DNA of 64,000 bases from an uncultured bacterium (GCA_905214225.1 CAJMLL010000002.1:1-64000), one strand, 5' to 3'; shown: positions 1 through 8,477, counted from the stretch's first letter. Made by a program: numbers and translations. Notes: a model not told the origin generated them from the letters alone.

Positions 1-4
1 ATAT

Positions 5-46
5 AGACCGTAGAAGCGTTGAAAAATGAACGTTTTCGGACGGTCT
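5..46. repeat. Imperfect hairpin at window edge
   Basis: The arms AGACCGT and ACGGTCT can pair, and some inner complementarity (GCGTT with AACGT) lies between them. There is no T-run on either side, so this is not a standard intrinsic terminator. The gene it belongs to lies outside the window, so its role is unknown. Confidence 0.4.
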
Positions 47-99
47 GTGGGGGGGAGCTTGTGCTCTGGGATATTTTTAAATAAATTTTATAAATCGGA

Positions 100-128
100 T
101 TGACAAATAGAGAATAAAGGAGTATTAT
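100..128 (+). promoter_or_regulatory. Promoter of tRNA-Lys
   Basis: A consensus -35 box TTGACA is followed after 17 bases by TATTAT. A second -10 candidate, TATAAT, overlaps three bases downstream with a longer spacer. The tRNA begins about 45 bases after the -10 box, which fits transcription of a short 5' leader that is later trimmed. Confidence 0.8.
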
Positions 129-173
129 AATTAAGTCGCGTGAGACAAGGCGGCAGAAAAGAAATATGTTTAT

Positions 174-246
174 GCGCTATTAGCTCAGCTGGGAGAGCAC
201 CTGACTCTTAATCAGGGTGTCCAGGGTTCGATCCCCTGATAGCGCA
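174..246 (+). tRNA. tRNA-Lys (CTT anticodon)
   Basis: The acceptor stem GCGCTAT pairs with ATAGCGC. The D arm carries the usual TAGCTCAG start, the anticodon stem CCTGA/TCAGG encloses the loop CTCTTAA with anticodon CTT, and the T arm CAGGG/CCCTG holds TTCGATC. The discriminator base is A and the CCA tail is not encoded, so it must be added after transcription; a CCA-adding enzyme is encoded near 51-52 kb. The tRNA has its own promoter and terminator and stands alone. It reads AAG lysine codons. Confidence 0.97.
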
Positions 247-283
247 TTTTTTATTGTCTGTGAAGAGAACGAAGGAATAAAAA

Positions 284-331
284 GAGCTGCTGCACGGTGC
301 CTGCCTGAGCCCGGATGCAGCAGCTCCTTTT
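284..331. terminator. Bidirectional intrinsic terminator
   Basis: An 11-bp perfect stem (GAGCTGCTGCA with TGCAGCAGCTC) is followed by CTTTTA on the plus strand and preceded by AAAAA. It can therefore end both the tRNA transcript and the convergent minus-strand repressor transcript. Confidence 0.88.
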
Positions 332-386
332 ATGTTAGATAACAGGATGTAAATAATTGCGTGTCAGGTCCTGTAATTTATGTTCT

Positions 387-761
387 TTATTTATTCAGCT
401 CCGCTTTTTTATCATCAAGCAGTTTCTGAACCTGATCCAGTTCTTCCTGCGTTTCAATGTCCTGAATAAAACCTTCCAGGAAGATAAGTTTTTCTTCTGT
501 TGTTGCCGGGAAGAACATTCTTACGTATTCCGGCTGTGTTACGATCGGTGTGTAGCGCCGTGAAAGAACGGTTCCGCTGTAAACGATGTCAGCGACCTTG
601 ATATAACCTTTTTTTGTCAGGTTGCGGAGCGCTGCCTGAACAGTGTTGCTGTTCAGGGAAGGATCGATTTTGTAAATCTCAGATGCAAGAAGAGGATCCT
701 CCGAGTCCCACAGCACACGCAGGACATCTAGTTCTTTGTTCGTTAATTTCTTTAGTTTCAT
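387..761 (-). CDS. BlaI/MecI/CopY-family transcriptional repressor
   Basis: A 124-residue winged-helix regulator with the size and layout of the penicillinase-repressor family. The N-terminal half (about residues 5-75) reads as a helix-turn-helix (LTNKELDVLRVLW, then SNTVQAALRNLTKKGYI) with a beta wing, and the C-terminal helices would form the dimer. Family members repress beta-lactamase, mecA or copper genes and are inactivated by proteolysis or ligand. Here no BlaR1-like protease or beta-lactamase lies nearby, so its target and signal are unknown. A 9-bp inverted repeat just downstream of its predicted promoter suggests autorepression. The ATG has a good ribosome site (AAGGAGAC). Confidence 0.85.
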   Translation of the reverse strand: MKLKKLTNKELDVLRVLWDSEDPLLASEIYKIDPSLNSNTVQAALRNLTKKGYIKVADIVYSGTVLSRRYTPIVTQPEYVRMFFPATTEEKLIFLEGFIQDIETQEELDQVQKLLDDKKAELNK

Positions 762-794
762 TGCGAAGTCTCCTTAAACAATAATATATAAGAA

Positions 795-821
795 GATACA
801 GAAATGAAAACGTTCTGTATC
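795..821. promoter_or_regulatory. Candidate operator of the BlaI-like repressor
   Basis: A perfect inverted repeat, GATACAGAA and TTCTGTATC with 9 bases between the arms, lies in the 5' untranslated region of the minus-strand repressor gene. The TACA/TGTA core resembles half-sites known for BlaI/MecI proteins. Binding is inferred. Confidence 0.5.
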
Positions 822-837
822 TAATAATACTACCTCT

Positions 838-866
838 ATTATAAATTCCGATGGAAGTGATAGCAA
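838..866 (-). promoter_or_regulatory. Promoter of the BlaI-like repressor
   Basis: Read on the minus strand, TTGCTA and TATAAT are separated by 17 bases and lie about 75 bases upstream of the repressor start codon. The inverted repeat that may be its operator begins roughly 10 bases after the expected transcription start. Confidence 0.6.
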
Positions 867-1438
867 TATCTTTTTGAAGTGATTTCATATAAAAATATTG
901 CTATTGTATAATAAAAGTTGAGTACAATCGAATAAAAGTGACACGGATGACAGAATTTAATTACGATAAATATAAAAATAATAATAATTTTTCTGAAGCA
1001 TTGTGCAGGAGAACGGCGTGAGAAAGATCGAAAAATACAGCTCCTGAGTGCGTGAATTTGTGAAATATACAACAAATAGAGCGAGGAATATGAATTCCGG
1101 AGCGCCGACATCGTAAATATGCCCTGTATCCTCCGGGAAACACCGGTCCCGCTGACTTGTATACTTTTTGGAAAACATGATATTTATACAGTATTAAAAC
1201 ATTGTATAAGTGTATTATTTGTCTGCATAGCAGTCGACGAGTAAACAAAAGATTCGTGAAGAATTTGTGATGTGAAGATGAAAAATCCAGAAATTCTCTT
1301 GCGCAAGTGACAATATTAATTTAAAATAGTATTGTCAATAAAGGTGAAATATATGCTTAAGTGGGTATATACAAAGGTCTTATTAACAGATAACGCTAAA
1401 GTGACAATATATATCAATTAATGAAGGGGCTGATACGC

Positions 1439-3028
1439 ATGTCACAGAAAAAAACGAAACAATCGGAATTCGATAAAGTTCTGAATTCCTGGGATATTCT
1501 CGTCATTGCATTTGGCGCAATGATCGGATGGGGCTGGGTCATTTCCACCGGAGACTGGATCACCCGCGGCGGCGTCATCGGCGCGGCGCTGGGCTTCTGC
1601 CTCGGCGGAGTCATGATCTTCTTCGTCGGCCTGACATACGCAGAGCTGACCTCTGCGATGCCGCAGTGTGGAGGGGAGCATGTCTTCAGCTATAAAGCGA
1701 TGGGCCCGACAGGATCATTCGTCTGTACCTGGGGAATCATCTTCGGCTATATCGCCGTTGTATGTTATGAGGCTTGTGCATTTCCGACGATTGTCGCCTA
1801 CATCTTTCCGTCGTTCCTGAAAGGCTATCTCTACACAGTAGGCGGATTCAAGATCTACGCAAGCTGGCTTCTGCTCGCGGCAGGCATTGCTCTGCTCATG
1901 ACACTGGTTAACATCCACGGTGCCAAGACAGCCGCCAACCTCCAGACCCTGCTGACCGCGATTATTTTCAGCGTCGGCATGATTCTGATCGTTGTTTCCG
2001 CAGTAAGAGGAGACACCTCCAATCTGCTCCCGCAGATGTTTGCAGGAACAGGCGGATCCAGCAGCTTCAGCCACATGATGCATGTTGCGGTCATGACACC
2101 GTTCTTCTTTATCGGATTTGACGTCATCCCGCAGGCAGCAGAAGAAATTCAGGGATCACTAAAGAAAATCGGCAGAATCCTGATTCTGTCCATCGTCCTG
2201 GCGGTTGCTTTCTATTCCCTGATCATCATCGCGGTCGGCTATCTGATGAACCACGCGGAAATCGCCCGCGCCATGACCGGAAACGGCCTCGTCACCGCAG
2301 ATGCTATGGTAAAGGGATTCGGCATCAAGGCAATGGCGAACGTCGTCATTATCGGCGGACTCTGCGGAATCGTCACCAGCTGGAACTCCTTCCTGATGGG
2401 CGGAAGCCGCGCGATGTATTCTATGGCAGACTCTAAAATGATCCCGGAATTCTTCGGAAAACTGCATCCGAAGTATAAGACGCCGGTGAACGCACTGATT
2501 CTGATCGGAATCATTTCCATGGCCGCACCACTGGCCGGCAGAAGAATGCTGGTATGGATCTGTGATGCCGGAAATCTGGCTTGCTGCCTGGCATACTGCA
2601 TGGTATCGATTTCCTTCATGATCCTCAGAAAGAAACGCCCGGATATGCCGCGTCCGTATAAGATCCGCCACTATAAACTGGTCGGTACATGCGCGGTTGT
2701 CATGTCCGGTGCAATGGTCGCCATGTATCTGATCCCGGGTTCCGGAAGCACACTGGCTCCGCAGGAGTGGGCAATTGCAGGCGCATGGACCCTTCTGGGT
2801 GTCGTTTTCTACTTCAGAAACAAGCGTAAATACGGAGAAGAGTTCGGCCGTCATATCGATGTGGAAATCGAATATGCAGAAGAAGATCTGAAGAGCATGG
2901 AGAAGCAGGAACAGGGCGGCAGCAATGTCGATGCACCGGCAGCAATCTCCTATATGAAGCCGGAGAAGCAGAAGCTCCGCGGACAAAAATCAAACGGCAA
3001 GAGAAGAAAAGCGTACGCTTCAAAATAA
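1439..3028 (+). CDS. APC-superfamily amino acid permease
   Basis: A 529-residue polytopic membrane protein of the amino acid-polyamine-organocation superfamily. The N-terminal segment LVIAFGAMIGWGW matches the unwound TM1 substrate-binding motif (GxxIGxG-like) of these transporters, and about 12 hydrophobic segments follow up to residue 450. The last 70 residues are charged, cytoplasmic and very basic. Such proteins import amino acids by proton symport or exchange; the substrate cannot be told from sequence. I chose the second in-frame ATG because AAGGGG lies 9 bases before it, while the ATG six codons upstream has no ribosome site. The gene is monocistronic, with a terminator about 200 bases later. 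Confidence 0.88.
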   Translation: MSQKKTKQSEFDKVLNSWDILVIAFGAMIGWGWVISTGDWITRGGVIGAALGFCLGGVMIFFVGLTYAELTSAMPQCGGEHVFSYKAMGPTGSFVCTWGIIFGYIAVVCYEACAFPTIVAYIFPSFLKGYLYTVGGFKIYASWLLLAAGIALLMTLVNIHGAKTAANLQTLLTAIIFSVGMILIVVSAVRGDTSNLLPQMFAGTGGSSSFSHMMHVAVMTPFFFIGFDVIPQAAEEIQGSLKKIGRILILSIVLAVAFYSLIIIAVGYLMNHAEIARAMTGNGLVTADAMVKGFGIKAMANVVIIGGLCGIVTSWNSFLMGGSRAMYSMADSKMIPEFFGKLHPKYKTPVNALILIGIISMAAPLAGRRMLVWICDAGNLACCLAYCMVSISFMILRKKRPDMPRPYKIRHYKLVGTCAVVMSGAMVAMYLIPGSGSTLAPQEWAIAGAWTLLGVVFYFRNKRKYGEEFGRHIDVEIEYAEEDLKSMEKQEQGGSNVDAPAAISYMKPEKQKLRGQKSNGKRRKAYASK

Positions 3029-3335
3029 CAGCGCTGCCTCCGGCAGACAGAAAACCGGATAAGTGGAAAAAGATACGAGTAAAAAGAAACACGTAAGAAC
3101 AGAAAACATCATATATAAAGAAGACAATTGAATCATCATGGACAGGAGCAGTTCCGTTCGTTCACGCCGCAGAAGCGCCGGGTGAATTCGGAAAAGGCTC
3201 CTGCAGGACAACAGAAAAACGCTGCGTCCGGCATCTGCCAGATACAGCGTTTTCACGTCTTCCGGGCAGGAAGGTTTCAAAGCTTGATTCTTGTCCGGAT
3301 ATATTTTGTCTAAAAGGAATAATCGCTTCCGTTAA
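3029..3335. other. Convergent intergenic region
   Basis: It separates the permease from the oppositely oriented HPr-LDH gene. Apart from the terminator hairpin at 3216-3253 I see no gene; the short open frame on the plus strand has no ribosome site and is low-complexity. Confidence 0.6.
3216..3253. terminator. Bidirectional intrinsic terminator
   Basis: A 9-bp stem, AAAACGCTG with CAGCGTTTT, has a small GGC-ATCT-GCC hairpin inside its loop. It gives a T-run on either strand and lies between two convergent genes. Confidence 0.75.
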
Positions 3336-4643
3336 TTAGCGAACAACCTCGGCCTTTCCGTAAGGCAGTCCCTGCAGGAAGTTACGAGCGTTCTCCAGAG
3401 TATCTGCTGCGATTGCCTGCAGAGCCTCACGTGTGAAGAATGCCTGGTGGGATGTAACAACAACCTGTGGGAAGGAAGTCAGACGAGCGACAACATCGTT
3501 GCTCAGGATATCGTCGGAGTGGTCTGTGTAAACAACCTCATCCTGTCCTTCGTAAACGTCCAGTGCAACTGCATGGAACTTTCCAGCTCTCAGTCCGGAC
3601 AGCAGAGCGTTTGTATCGATGAATCCGCCACGAGCAGTGTTAACCAGCATTACGCCGTCCTTCATCATGGAGATTGCCTTGTCGTTGATCAGGTGGTATG
3701 TTCCGCCCTCTCCCATGATCAATGGACCATGAACAGAAATCAGGTCAGACTTCTGGAACAGCTCTTCCTTGGATACGTATGTCAGAAGACCTTCCTCTTC
3801 CAGAGCCTTGTTTGGATAAGCATCCCATGCGATTACTGTCATGCCGTAGCCCTTGCAGATTCTTGCCATGCACTGACCGATACGTCCTGTTGTAACGATT
3901 CCTGCGACCTTGTTGTGGAGGTCTGTTCCCAGCAGTCCGTTCAGAGCGAAGTTGTTATCCTTAACCTTGTTGTAAGCCTTTGCGATGCGGCGGTTAGCAG
4001 CCTGCAGAATAGCCATAGCATGCTCTGCAACAGCGTATGGGGAATAAGCAGGTACACGCAGAACTGTGATTCCGCACTCCTTGGCAGCGTCCAGATCAAC
4101 GTTGTTGAATCCAGCGCAGCGCAGAAGGATCAGACGAATACCATTCTTCTTCATCTGCTCTACAACCTCACGCGGAGCCTCGTCGTTTACGAACATGCAG
4201 ACAGCATCGTATCCCTGGCACAGGTGAACAGTCTCTGCAGTCAGACGGCTGTCGAAGTATGTGATGTCGCAGTTGTAAGCGCCTTCGCCCTTATCTTTGC
4301 CCAGCTCCTCGAAGAAAGTCCTGTCGTAGTCCTTAGTTCCGTAGAAAGCAACCTTCAGAGTGTCCAGGTTGTTGTCTGTAGGAATGATGTCAGCGAAGAC
4401 TTCCTGCAGTCTGTTGTAATCCTTTTCCTCATCCTCAGGTGTTCCCTCAACCTTGATGTTCAGGACGTCGCCCTTCTTTGCACGCAGTGCGATGATTGCC
4501 AGTACATCTGTACCGGAAGCAGACATGCCGTTTGCTTCTACTGTTACTGTGCTCTTCAGGCCTGTGCACTCTGTAGCGAGAATTGCGGATGGACGTGCGT
4601 GGAGTCCCAGAGTTGCTTTGCAAGTGTACTTAAATGATTTCAT
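3336..4643 (-). CDS. HPr-domain/D-2-hydroxyacid (D-lactate) dehydrogenase fusion
   Basis: A 435-residue fusion. Residues 1-85 are an HPr phosphocarrier domain with the GLHARP signature and His15, the residue phosphorylated by PTS Enzyme I. A gapless alignment to HPr puts Asp46 where Firmicute HPr has the regulatory Ser46. Residues 97-435 are a D-lactate-type dehydrogenase: a TTGRIG nucleotide loop (251-256; the first Gly of GxGxxG is Thr), Asp274 for NAD preference, and catalytic Arg338 (NTARGG), Glu365 (DVYEG) and His399 (TSHQAF). The enzyme should reduce pyruvate or another 2-oxoacid with NADH. The ribosome site AGAGGAGG precedes the ATG. The gene stands alone, back to back with adhE across a 1-kb region. 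How the HPr part acts is unknown; it may link dehydrogenase activity to PTS state or to CcpA-type control. Confidence 0.9.
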   Translation of the reverse strand: MKSFKYTCKATLGLHARPSAILATECTGLKSTVTVEANGMSASGTDVLAIIALRAKKGDVLNIKVEGTPEDEEKDYNRLQEVFADIIPTDNNLDTLKVAFYGTKDYDRTFFEELGKDKGEGAYNCDITYFDSRLTAETVHLCQGYDAVCMFVNDEAPREVVEQMKKNGIRLILLRCAGFNNVDLDAAKECGITVLRVPAYSPYAVAEHAMAILQAANRRIAKAYNKVKDNNFALNGLLGTDLHNKVAGIVTTGRIGQCMARICKGYGMTVIAWDAYPNKALEEEGLLTYVSKEELFQKSDLISVHGPLIMGEGGTYHLINDKAISMMKDGVMLVNTARGGFIDTNALLSGLRAGKFHAVALDVYEGQDEVVYTDHSDDILSNDVVARLTSFPQVVVTSHQAFFTREALQAIAADTLENARNFLQGLPYGKAEVVR

Positions 4644-5365
4644 CTTAAATCCTCCTCTGATAATTAGATGGTTGATTCAGTACTTTCTGTAAGATTGCAT
4701 ATGAACTTTTATTATGTGATCATGCACGATATTGAATGTGAATTCATAAATACAGACTCTTTCGGCAGAAGGCTGTGGAATGTGTGAGTGAATTCCCGCA
4801 CCCGTGCTGCACCGTCTTTCTGTCTATTCTGCTGATGCTGCAGAATGAAGGGCAGTGATGCGTGCCTGTCTGCAGATCCAAAGTTCTGGATTTATTATAT
4901 TGAATCCTGCATGCAGTATCCTGTATCACGATTTCTTCCTTTATAATATACGTATCTGTAGAAAAATCAACAAAAGAATACGTTGTATACAAACTAGAAC
5001 AAGATAAGATTATTACTTGTTAAAGCATAACAAAAAATGTGTATTGTATTTGTTAGAAGTACACATCAATTGTTTTGGCCAAAAGATTATGGGATTGATT
5101 TATAGTTTTGGAATATAAATATTGATAAAGAATATTGTATACATAATGCAAAAAATATGAACAAAAAGTAAAAATTATGCCGGTATACCAGTACGCAGAT
5201 GTGGCAGAAAAGATTGGCAAGAAATTGACGATCTGACTGATAATTTATTAACAGTATGTATAGATCATTAATTAATATTGACTGCGCCGTGCGGATTTCC
5301 ATTAATTTCAACGTCTGCGGAAGGTGGTGGATGCTGCTTATATACATGCTCTGCGCATAGAGATG

Positions 5366-5383
5366 TTGTTATATTTACAACAA
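5366..5383. promoter_or_regulatory. Candidate Rex operator
   Basis: The 18 bases TTGTTATATTTACAACAA are close to the clostridial Rex consensus TTGTTAA-N4-TTAACAA (6 of 7 and 5 of 7 matches in the half-sites). It lies about 80 bases upstream of the adhE -35 candidate. Rex would release DNA at high NADH and so derepress adhE. No rex gene is in this window. Confidence 0.45.
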
Positions 5384-5464
5384 TATACGAGTATACAGGG
5401 ATGTTGGATTTTTGTTAAAAAAGTATCGTGTCAAGTGTAAGAATTTATACATCGATTGTTAACT

Positions 5465-5495
5465 TTGACTATAAAATAACAGTTTGGTTTATGAT
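5465..5495 (+). promoter_or_regulatory. adhE promoter candidate
   Basis: TTGACT is followed by TATGAT after 19 bases (or TTTATG after 17). A TTGTTAA half-site of the Rex type overlaps the -35 box. The predicted transcript would have a leader of about 135 bases. Confidence 0.55.
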
Positions 5496-5557
5496 GTATA
5501 CACATGAAAGTATATTGCGAAAATTATAAAAAAGGGGTAGAATGCAGATAGATTTTA

Positions 5558-5588
5558 AAAAGACGTTAGACCGCGCGGAACGTCTTTT
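5558..5588 (+). other. adhE leader hairpin
   Basis: AAAAGACGTT and AACGTCTTTT form a 10-bp stem around an 11-base GC-rich loop, roughly 50 bases before the adhE start codon. The T-run is inside the stem rather than after it, so it is more likely a leader structure or processing site than a strong terminator. Confidence 0.5.
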
Positions 5589-5636
5589 AAGTGAATATTG
5601 GTTATCTTCTGCATTGACATGCACAGGAGGAAAATT

Positions 5637-8408
5637 ATGGCAAAAGCGTTATTGATTGATTCTGTTGAAAGCTTTGAGCAGAGCTTACCATTGATCCGCG
5701 AGGCGGAGAATGAGTTTGCTACATTCACACAGGAGCAGGTCGACAAGATCTGCGAAGCTGCAGCTATGGCAGCAAGCAACATGGCAATTCCTCTGGCCAA
5801 GATGGCTCACGAGGAAACCGGATATGGTGTTGTAGTTGATAAGGTTATCAAGAACCAGTATGCATCTGAGCATATGTGGAACTACATGAGACTGAAGAAG
5901 TCCTGCGACATCATTGAAGAGAATAAGGCATTCGGAACAAAGAGAATCGCATCTCCTAAGGGAATTGTAGCAGCGATCGTTCCGACAACCAACCCGACAT
6001 CAACTTGTATCTACAAGATCATGATGTGTCTGAAGACAAGAAATGCGATCATCATCTCACCGCATCCAAGGGCTAAGCAGTGCACAATCCGTGCTGCAGA
6101 GATTATGCGTGACGCAGCGATCGAAGCCGGCATGCCGCCTAATGCAATCAGCTGGATTAAGACACCGTCCCTGGATATCTCCGATATGCTGATGAAGGAA
6201 GCAGACCTGGTTATCGCTACCGGCGGTGCAGGAATGGTTCATGCAGCTTACTCCTCCGGAACACCGGCACTTGGTGTAGGACCTGGAAACTGCAACGTAG
6301 TTATCGATGATTCCGCTGATCTGAGAATGGCTGTTGAGTCCATCATCCATTCCAAGACATTTGATAATGGTATGATTTGTGCGGCTGAGCAGCACATCAC
6401 CGTTCTGTCCAGCGTATATGATGAGGTTAAGGACCTGCTGAAGAGAGTTCGCTGCTATTTCCTGAATGATGAAGAAGCAGACGCAGTTGCAAAGGTATTC
6501 TTCAACTTCAAGACACACGGAGTTAATCCGCCGGCAGTAGGACAGACCGCAGTTCATCTGGCTGAGATGGCTGGATTCGAAGTTCCTGCAGACACGAAGG
6601 TTCTGGTTCGTGAGACAGATGATACATCTCATGACAACCCGTGGGCATGCGAGAAACTGACAACTCTGCTCGGTATGTTCAAGGCAGACACTCTTGATGA
6701 GGCATTTGACATCTGCTATAAGCTGGTTCTGGAAGGCGGAGCAGGACATTCCGCTGCAATGTATGTAAATCAGGAGCAGCAGGATAAGATCGATAAGTTT
6801 GCTGAGAGAATGAAGGCTGCAAGAATCATCATCAACCAGCCGACATCCTTCGGAGGCATCGGAGATCTGTACAACTTCGATATTCCGCCATCACTCACAC
6901 TGGGACCTGGATCATGGGGAAATTCCGCATATGCAGGAAATACACAGTTCGAGCAGCTGCTGAATATCAAGACCGTTACTACAAGAAAAGAAAACATGCT
7001 GTGGCTGCAGCTGCCTAAGAAGGTTTACTTCAAGAGAGGCTGCACACCAGTTGCTCTGAGAGAACTGAGTGAAGTTTACCACTATAAGAGAGCATTCATC
7101 GTAACCGATGCGAACCTGTTCAAGATCGGCGCATGCGATGCCATCATCGATCAGCTGAAGAAGGAAGGCCTTGATGTTGCCGAGTTCTTCGACATTCGTG
7201 TTGACCCGCAGATTCAGGACGCTATGAAGGGTCTGCCGAAGATGCACGAGTTCGAGCCTGATGTAATCATCGCTATCGGCGGAGGATCCGCTCTGGATAC
7301 AGCGAAGATCATGTGGATCATGTACGAGCATCCAGATGAGGAATTCCTGAAGATGGCTACGAACTTCATCGATATCCGTAAGAGAGTTCGTTTCTTCCCG
7401 CAGATGGGATCCAAGGCTCAGTTAGTCTGCATCCCGACAACAGCAGGAACAGGATCCGAAATGACACCGTTCACGATCATTTCCGATGCGAACACCGGAA
7501 TGAAGTGGCCTCTGATCGGCTATGAAATGATGCCGCTGATGGCTATCGTAGACTGCGACAACACAATGAAGCTGCCGCCGAGAGCTACACAGGCATCTGG
7601 ATACGATGTACTGACTCATGCAGTTGAGGCTTATGTATCCATCTATGCAACAGATTATACAGACGGATTCGCAAAGACAGCAGTAGAGAACGTCTTCAAG
7701 TATCTGGGAAGATCCTACAGATCCTCCTTCAAGGGCGCAGATCCGGATCCGGAAGCCCGCGAGAAGATGATCGATGCATCCGCACTTGCAGGAATCGCAT
7801 TTGCAAACGCATTCCTGGGAATCAACCACTCCCTGTCTCATAAGATCGGCGGATGGTTCCACATTCCACACGGAACTGCAAACGCACTGCTCTTCCCATA
7901 TGTCTGCAAGTTTAACGCTCAGAAGCATCCATATCACATGGGTACATTCTCCCAGTACAAGTATCCTCATGCATTCGAGAGATACGTTGAACTCGGTGAA
8001 CTGATCGGCGTTAAGGGCAAGGATGACGAAGAGACATTCAACAACTGGGTCAAGGCTTGCGCAGATCTGAAGAAAGAGATCGATATTCCTGAGACCATCT
8101 GGGAATACCTCGTTCAGAATCATCCGGACAAGACTGCTGACCAGATCGAGCAGGAATTCCTGGATGTAGTTGACAGCATGTCCGAGTGGGCATTCCACGA
8201 TGCATGCACAGGCTGCAACCCGGTATATCCGACCATCGAAGAACTGAAGCAGTGCTATCTGAGAGCATTCTACGGCGATGAAGGATTCGTTGAGCGTTAC
8301 GGAGACGTTCTGTCCGTTCCAGTCGACAACCCGGCAGATACTCACGCAGCTTACCCGAACGGACTTGCTGCAGAAATCGGCCTGGACAAGGTTGGAGGAT
8401 TCAAATAA
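5637..8408 (+). CDS. adhE: Bifunctional aldehyde-alcohol dehydrogenase AdhE
   Basis: A 923-residue fusion of a CoA-acylating aldehyde dehydrogenase and an iron-dependent alcohol dehydrogenase. It reduces acetyl-CoA to acetaldehyde and then ethanol with two NADH. The aldehyde dehydrogenase half has Cys248 in GMICAAEQ as nucleophile. The alcohol dehydrogenase half has the IGGGSALDTAK nucleotide motif and iron ligands Asp657, His661, His731 and His745, spaced as in E. coli AdhE. AdhE proteins usually assemble into helical spirosomes. The length is slightly above the 860-890 typical of the family. The start chosen follows AGGAGG by 7 bases; the open frame extends 13 codons further upstream without a ribosome site. 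A shortened, metal-ligand-free copy of its C-terminal domain follows. Confidence 0.97.
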   Translation: MAKALLIDSVESFEQSLPLIREAENEFATFTQEQVDKICEAAAMAASNMAIPLAKMAHEETGYGVVVDKVIKNQYASEHMWNYMRLKKSCDIIEENKAFGTKRIASPKGIVAAIVPTTNPTSTCIYKIMMCLKTRNAIIISPHPRAKQCTIRAAEIMRDAAIEAGMPPNAISWIKTPSLDISDMLMKEADLVIATGGAGMVHAAYSSGTPALGVGPGNCNVVIDDSADLRMAVESIIHSKTFDNGMICAAEQHITVLSSVYDEVKDLLKRVRCYFLNDEEADAVAKVFFNFKTHGVNPPAVGQTAVHLAEMAGFEVPADTKVLVRETDDTSHDNPWACEKLTTLLGMFKADTLDEAFDICYKLVLEGGAGHSAAMYVNQEQQDKIDKFAERMKAARIIINQPTSFGGIGDLYNFDIPPSLTLGPGSWGNSAYAGNTQFEQLLNIKTVTTRKENMLWLQLPKKVYFKRGCTPVALRELSEVYHYKRAFIVTDANLFKIGACDAIIDQLKKEGLDVAEFFDIRVDPQIQDAMKGLPKMHEFEPDVIIAIGGGSALDTAKIMWIMYEHPDEEFLKMATNFIDIRKRVRFFPQMGSKAQLVCIPTTAGTGSEMTPFTIISDANTGMKWPLIGYEMMPLMAIVDCDNTMKLPPRATQASGYDVLTHAVEAYVSIYATDYTDGFAKTAVENVFKYLGRSYRSSFKGADPDPEAREKMIDASALAGIAFANAFLGINHSLSHKIGGWFHIPHGTANALLFPYVCKFNAQKHPYHMGTFSQYKYPHAFERYVELGELIGVKGKDDEETFNNWVKACADLKKEIDIPETIWEYLVQNHPDKTADQIEQEFLDVVDSMSEWAFHDACTGCNPVYPTIEELKQCYLRAFYGDEGFVERYGDVLSVPVDNPADTHAAYPNGLAAEIGLDKVGGFK

Positions 8409-8457
8409 ACCTGAAGGTTCTGTCCTATGGAATCCGGAAAGGTGGACCAGGGCGGAT

Positions 8458-8477
8458 GCCGCGCCGCAGGGCGCGGC
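8458..8477 (+). other. GC-rich intercistronic hairpin
   Basis: GCCGCGCC and GGCGCGGC pair perfectly around the loop GCAG, between adhE and its downstream paralogue. No T-run follows, so it could protect the 3' end of a processed adhE message or dampen read-through rather than end transcription fully. Confidence 0.6.

Larger units (their letters stand above)
762..1438. other. AT-rich intergenic region with repeated TGACAATA sites
   Basis: No convincing gene is present; open frames on the minus strand here lack ribosome sites and family features. Besides the repressor promoter, a plus-strand TATAAT occurs near 907. TGACAATA occurs at 1308 and 1402 on the plus strand and inverted (TATTGTCA) at 1330, so two copies form a hyphenated palindrome upstream of the permease. 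A weak CAGGAG/CTCCTG hairpin lies near 1005-1048. Confidence 0.5.
4644..5636. other. Long divergent regulatory region between HPr-LDH and adhE
   Basis: Nearly 1 kb of AT-rich sequence without a credible gene. It contains Rex-like inverted repeats: TTGTTA-N5-TAACAA at 5017-5033 and an 18-bp imperfect repeat at 5366-5383, plus TTGTTAA half-sites near 5412 and 5458. It also holds the palindrome TTGTATACAA at 4983-4992, an adhE promoter candidate and a leader hairpin. Both flanking genes encode NADH-consuming fermentation enzymes, which fits shared redox control. Confidence 0.5.

Noticed and set aside
839..1248. Overlapping minus-strand frames in the region upstream of the permease
   Set aside because: Aromatic, low-complexity translations in AT-rich DNA, mutually overlapping, without ribosome sites or recognisable domains.
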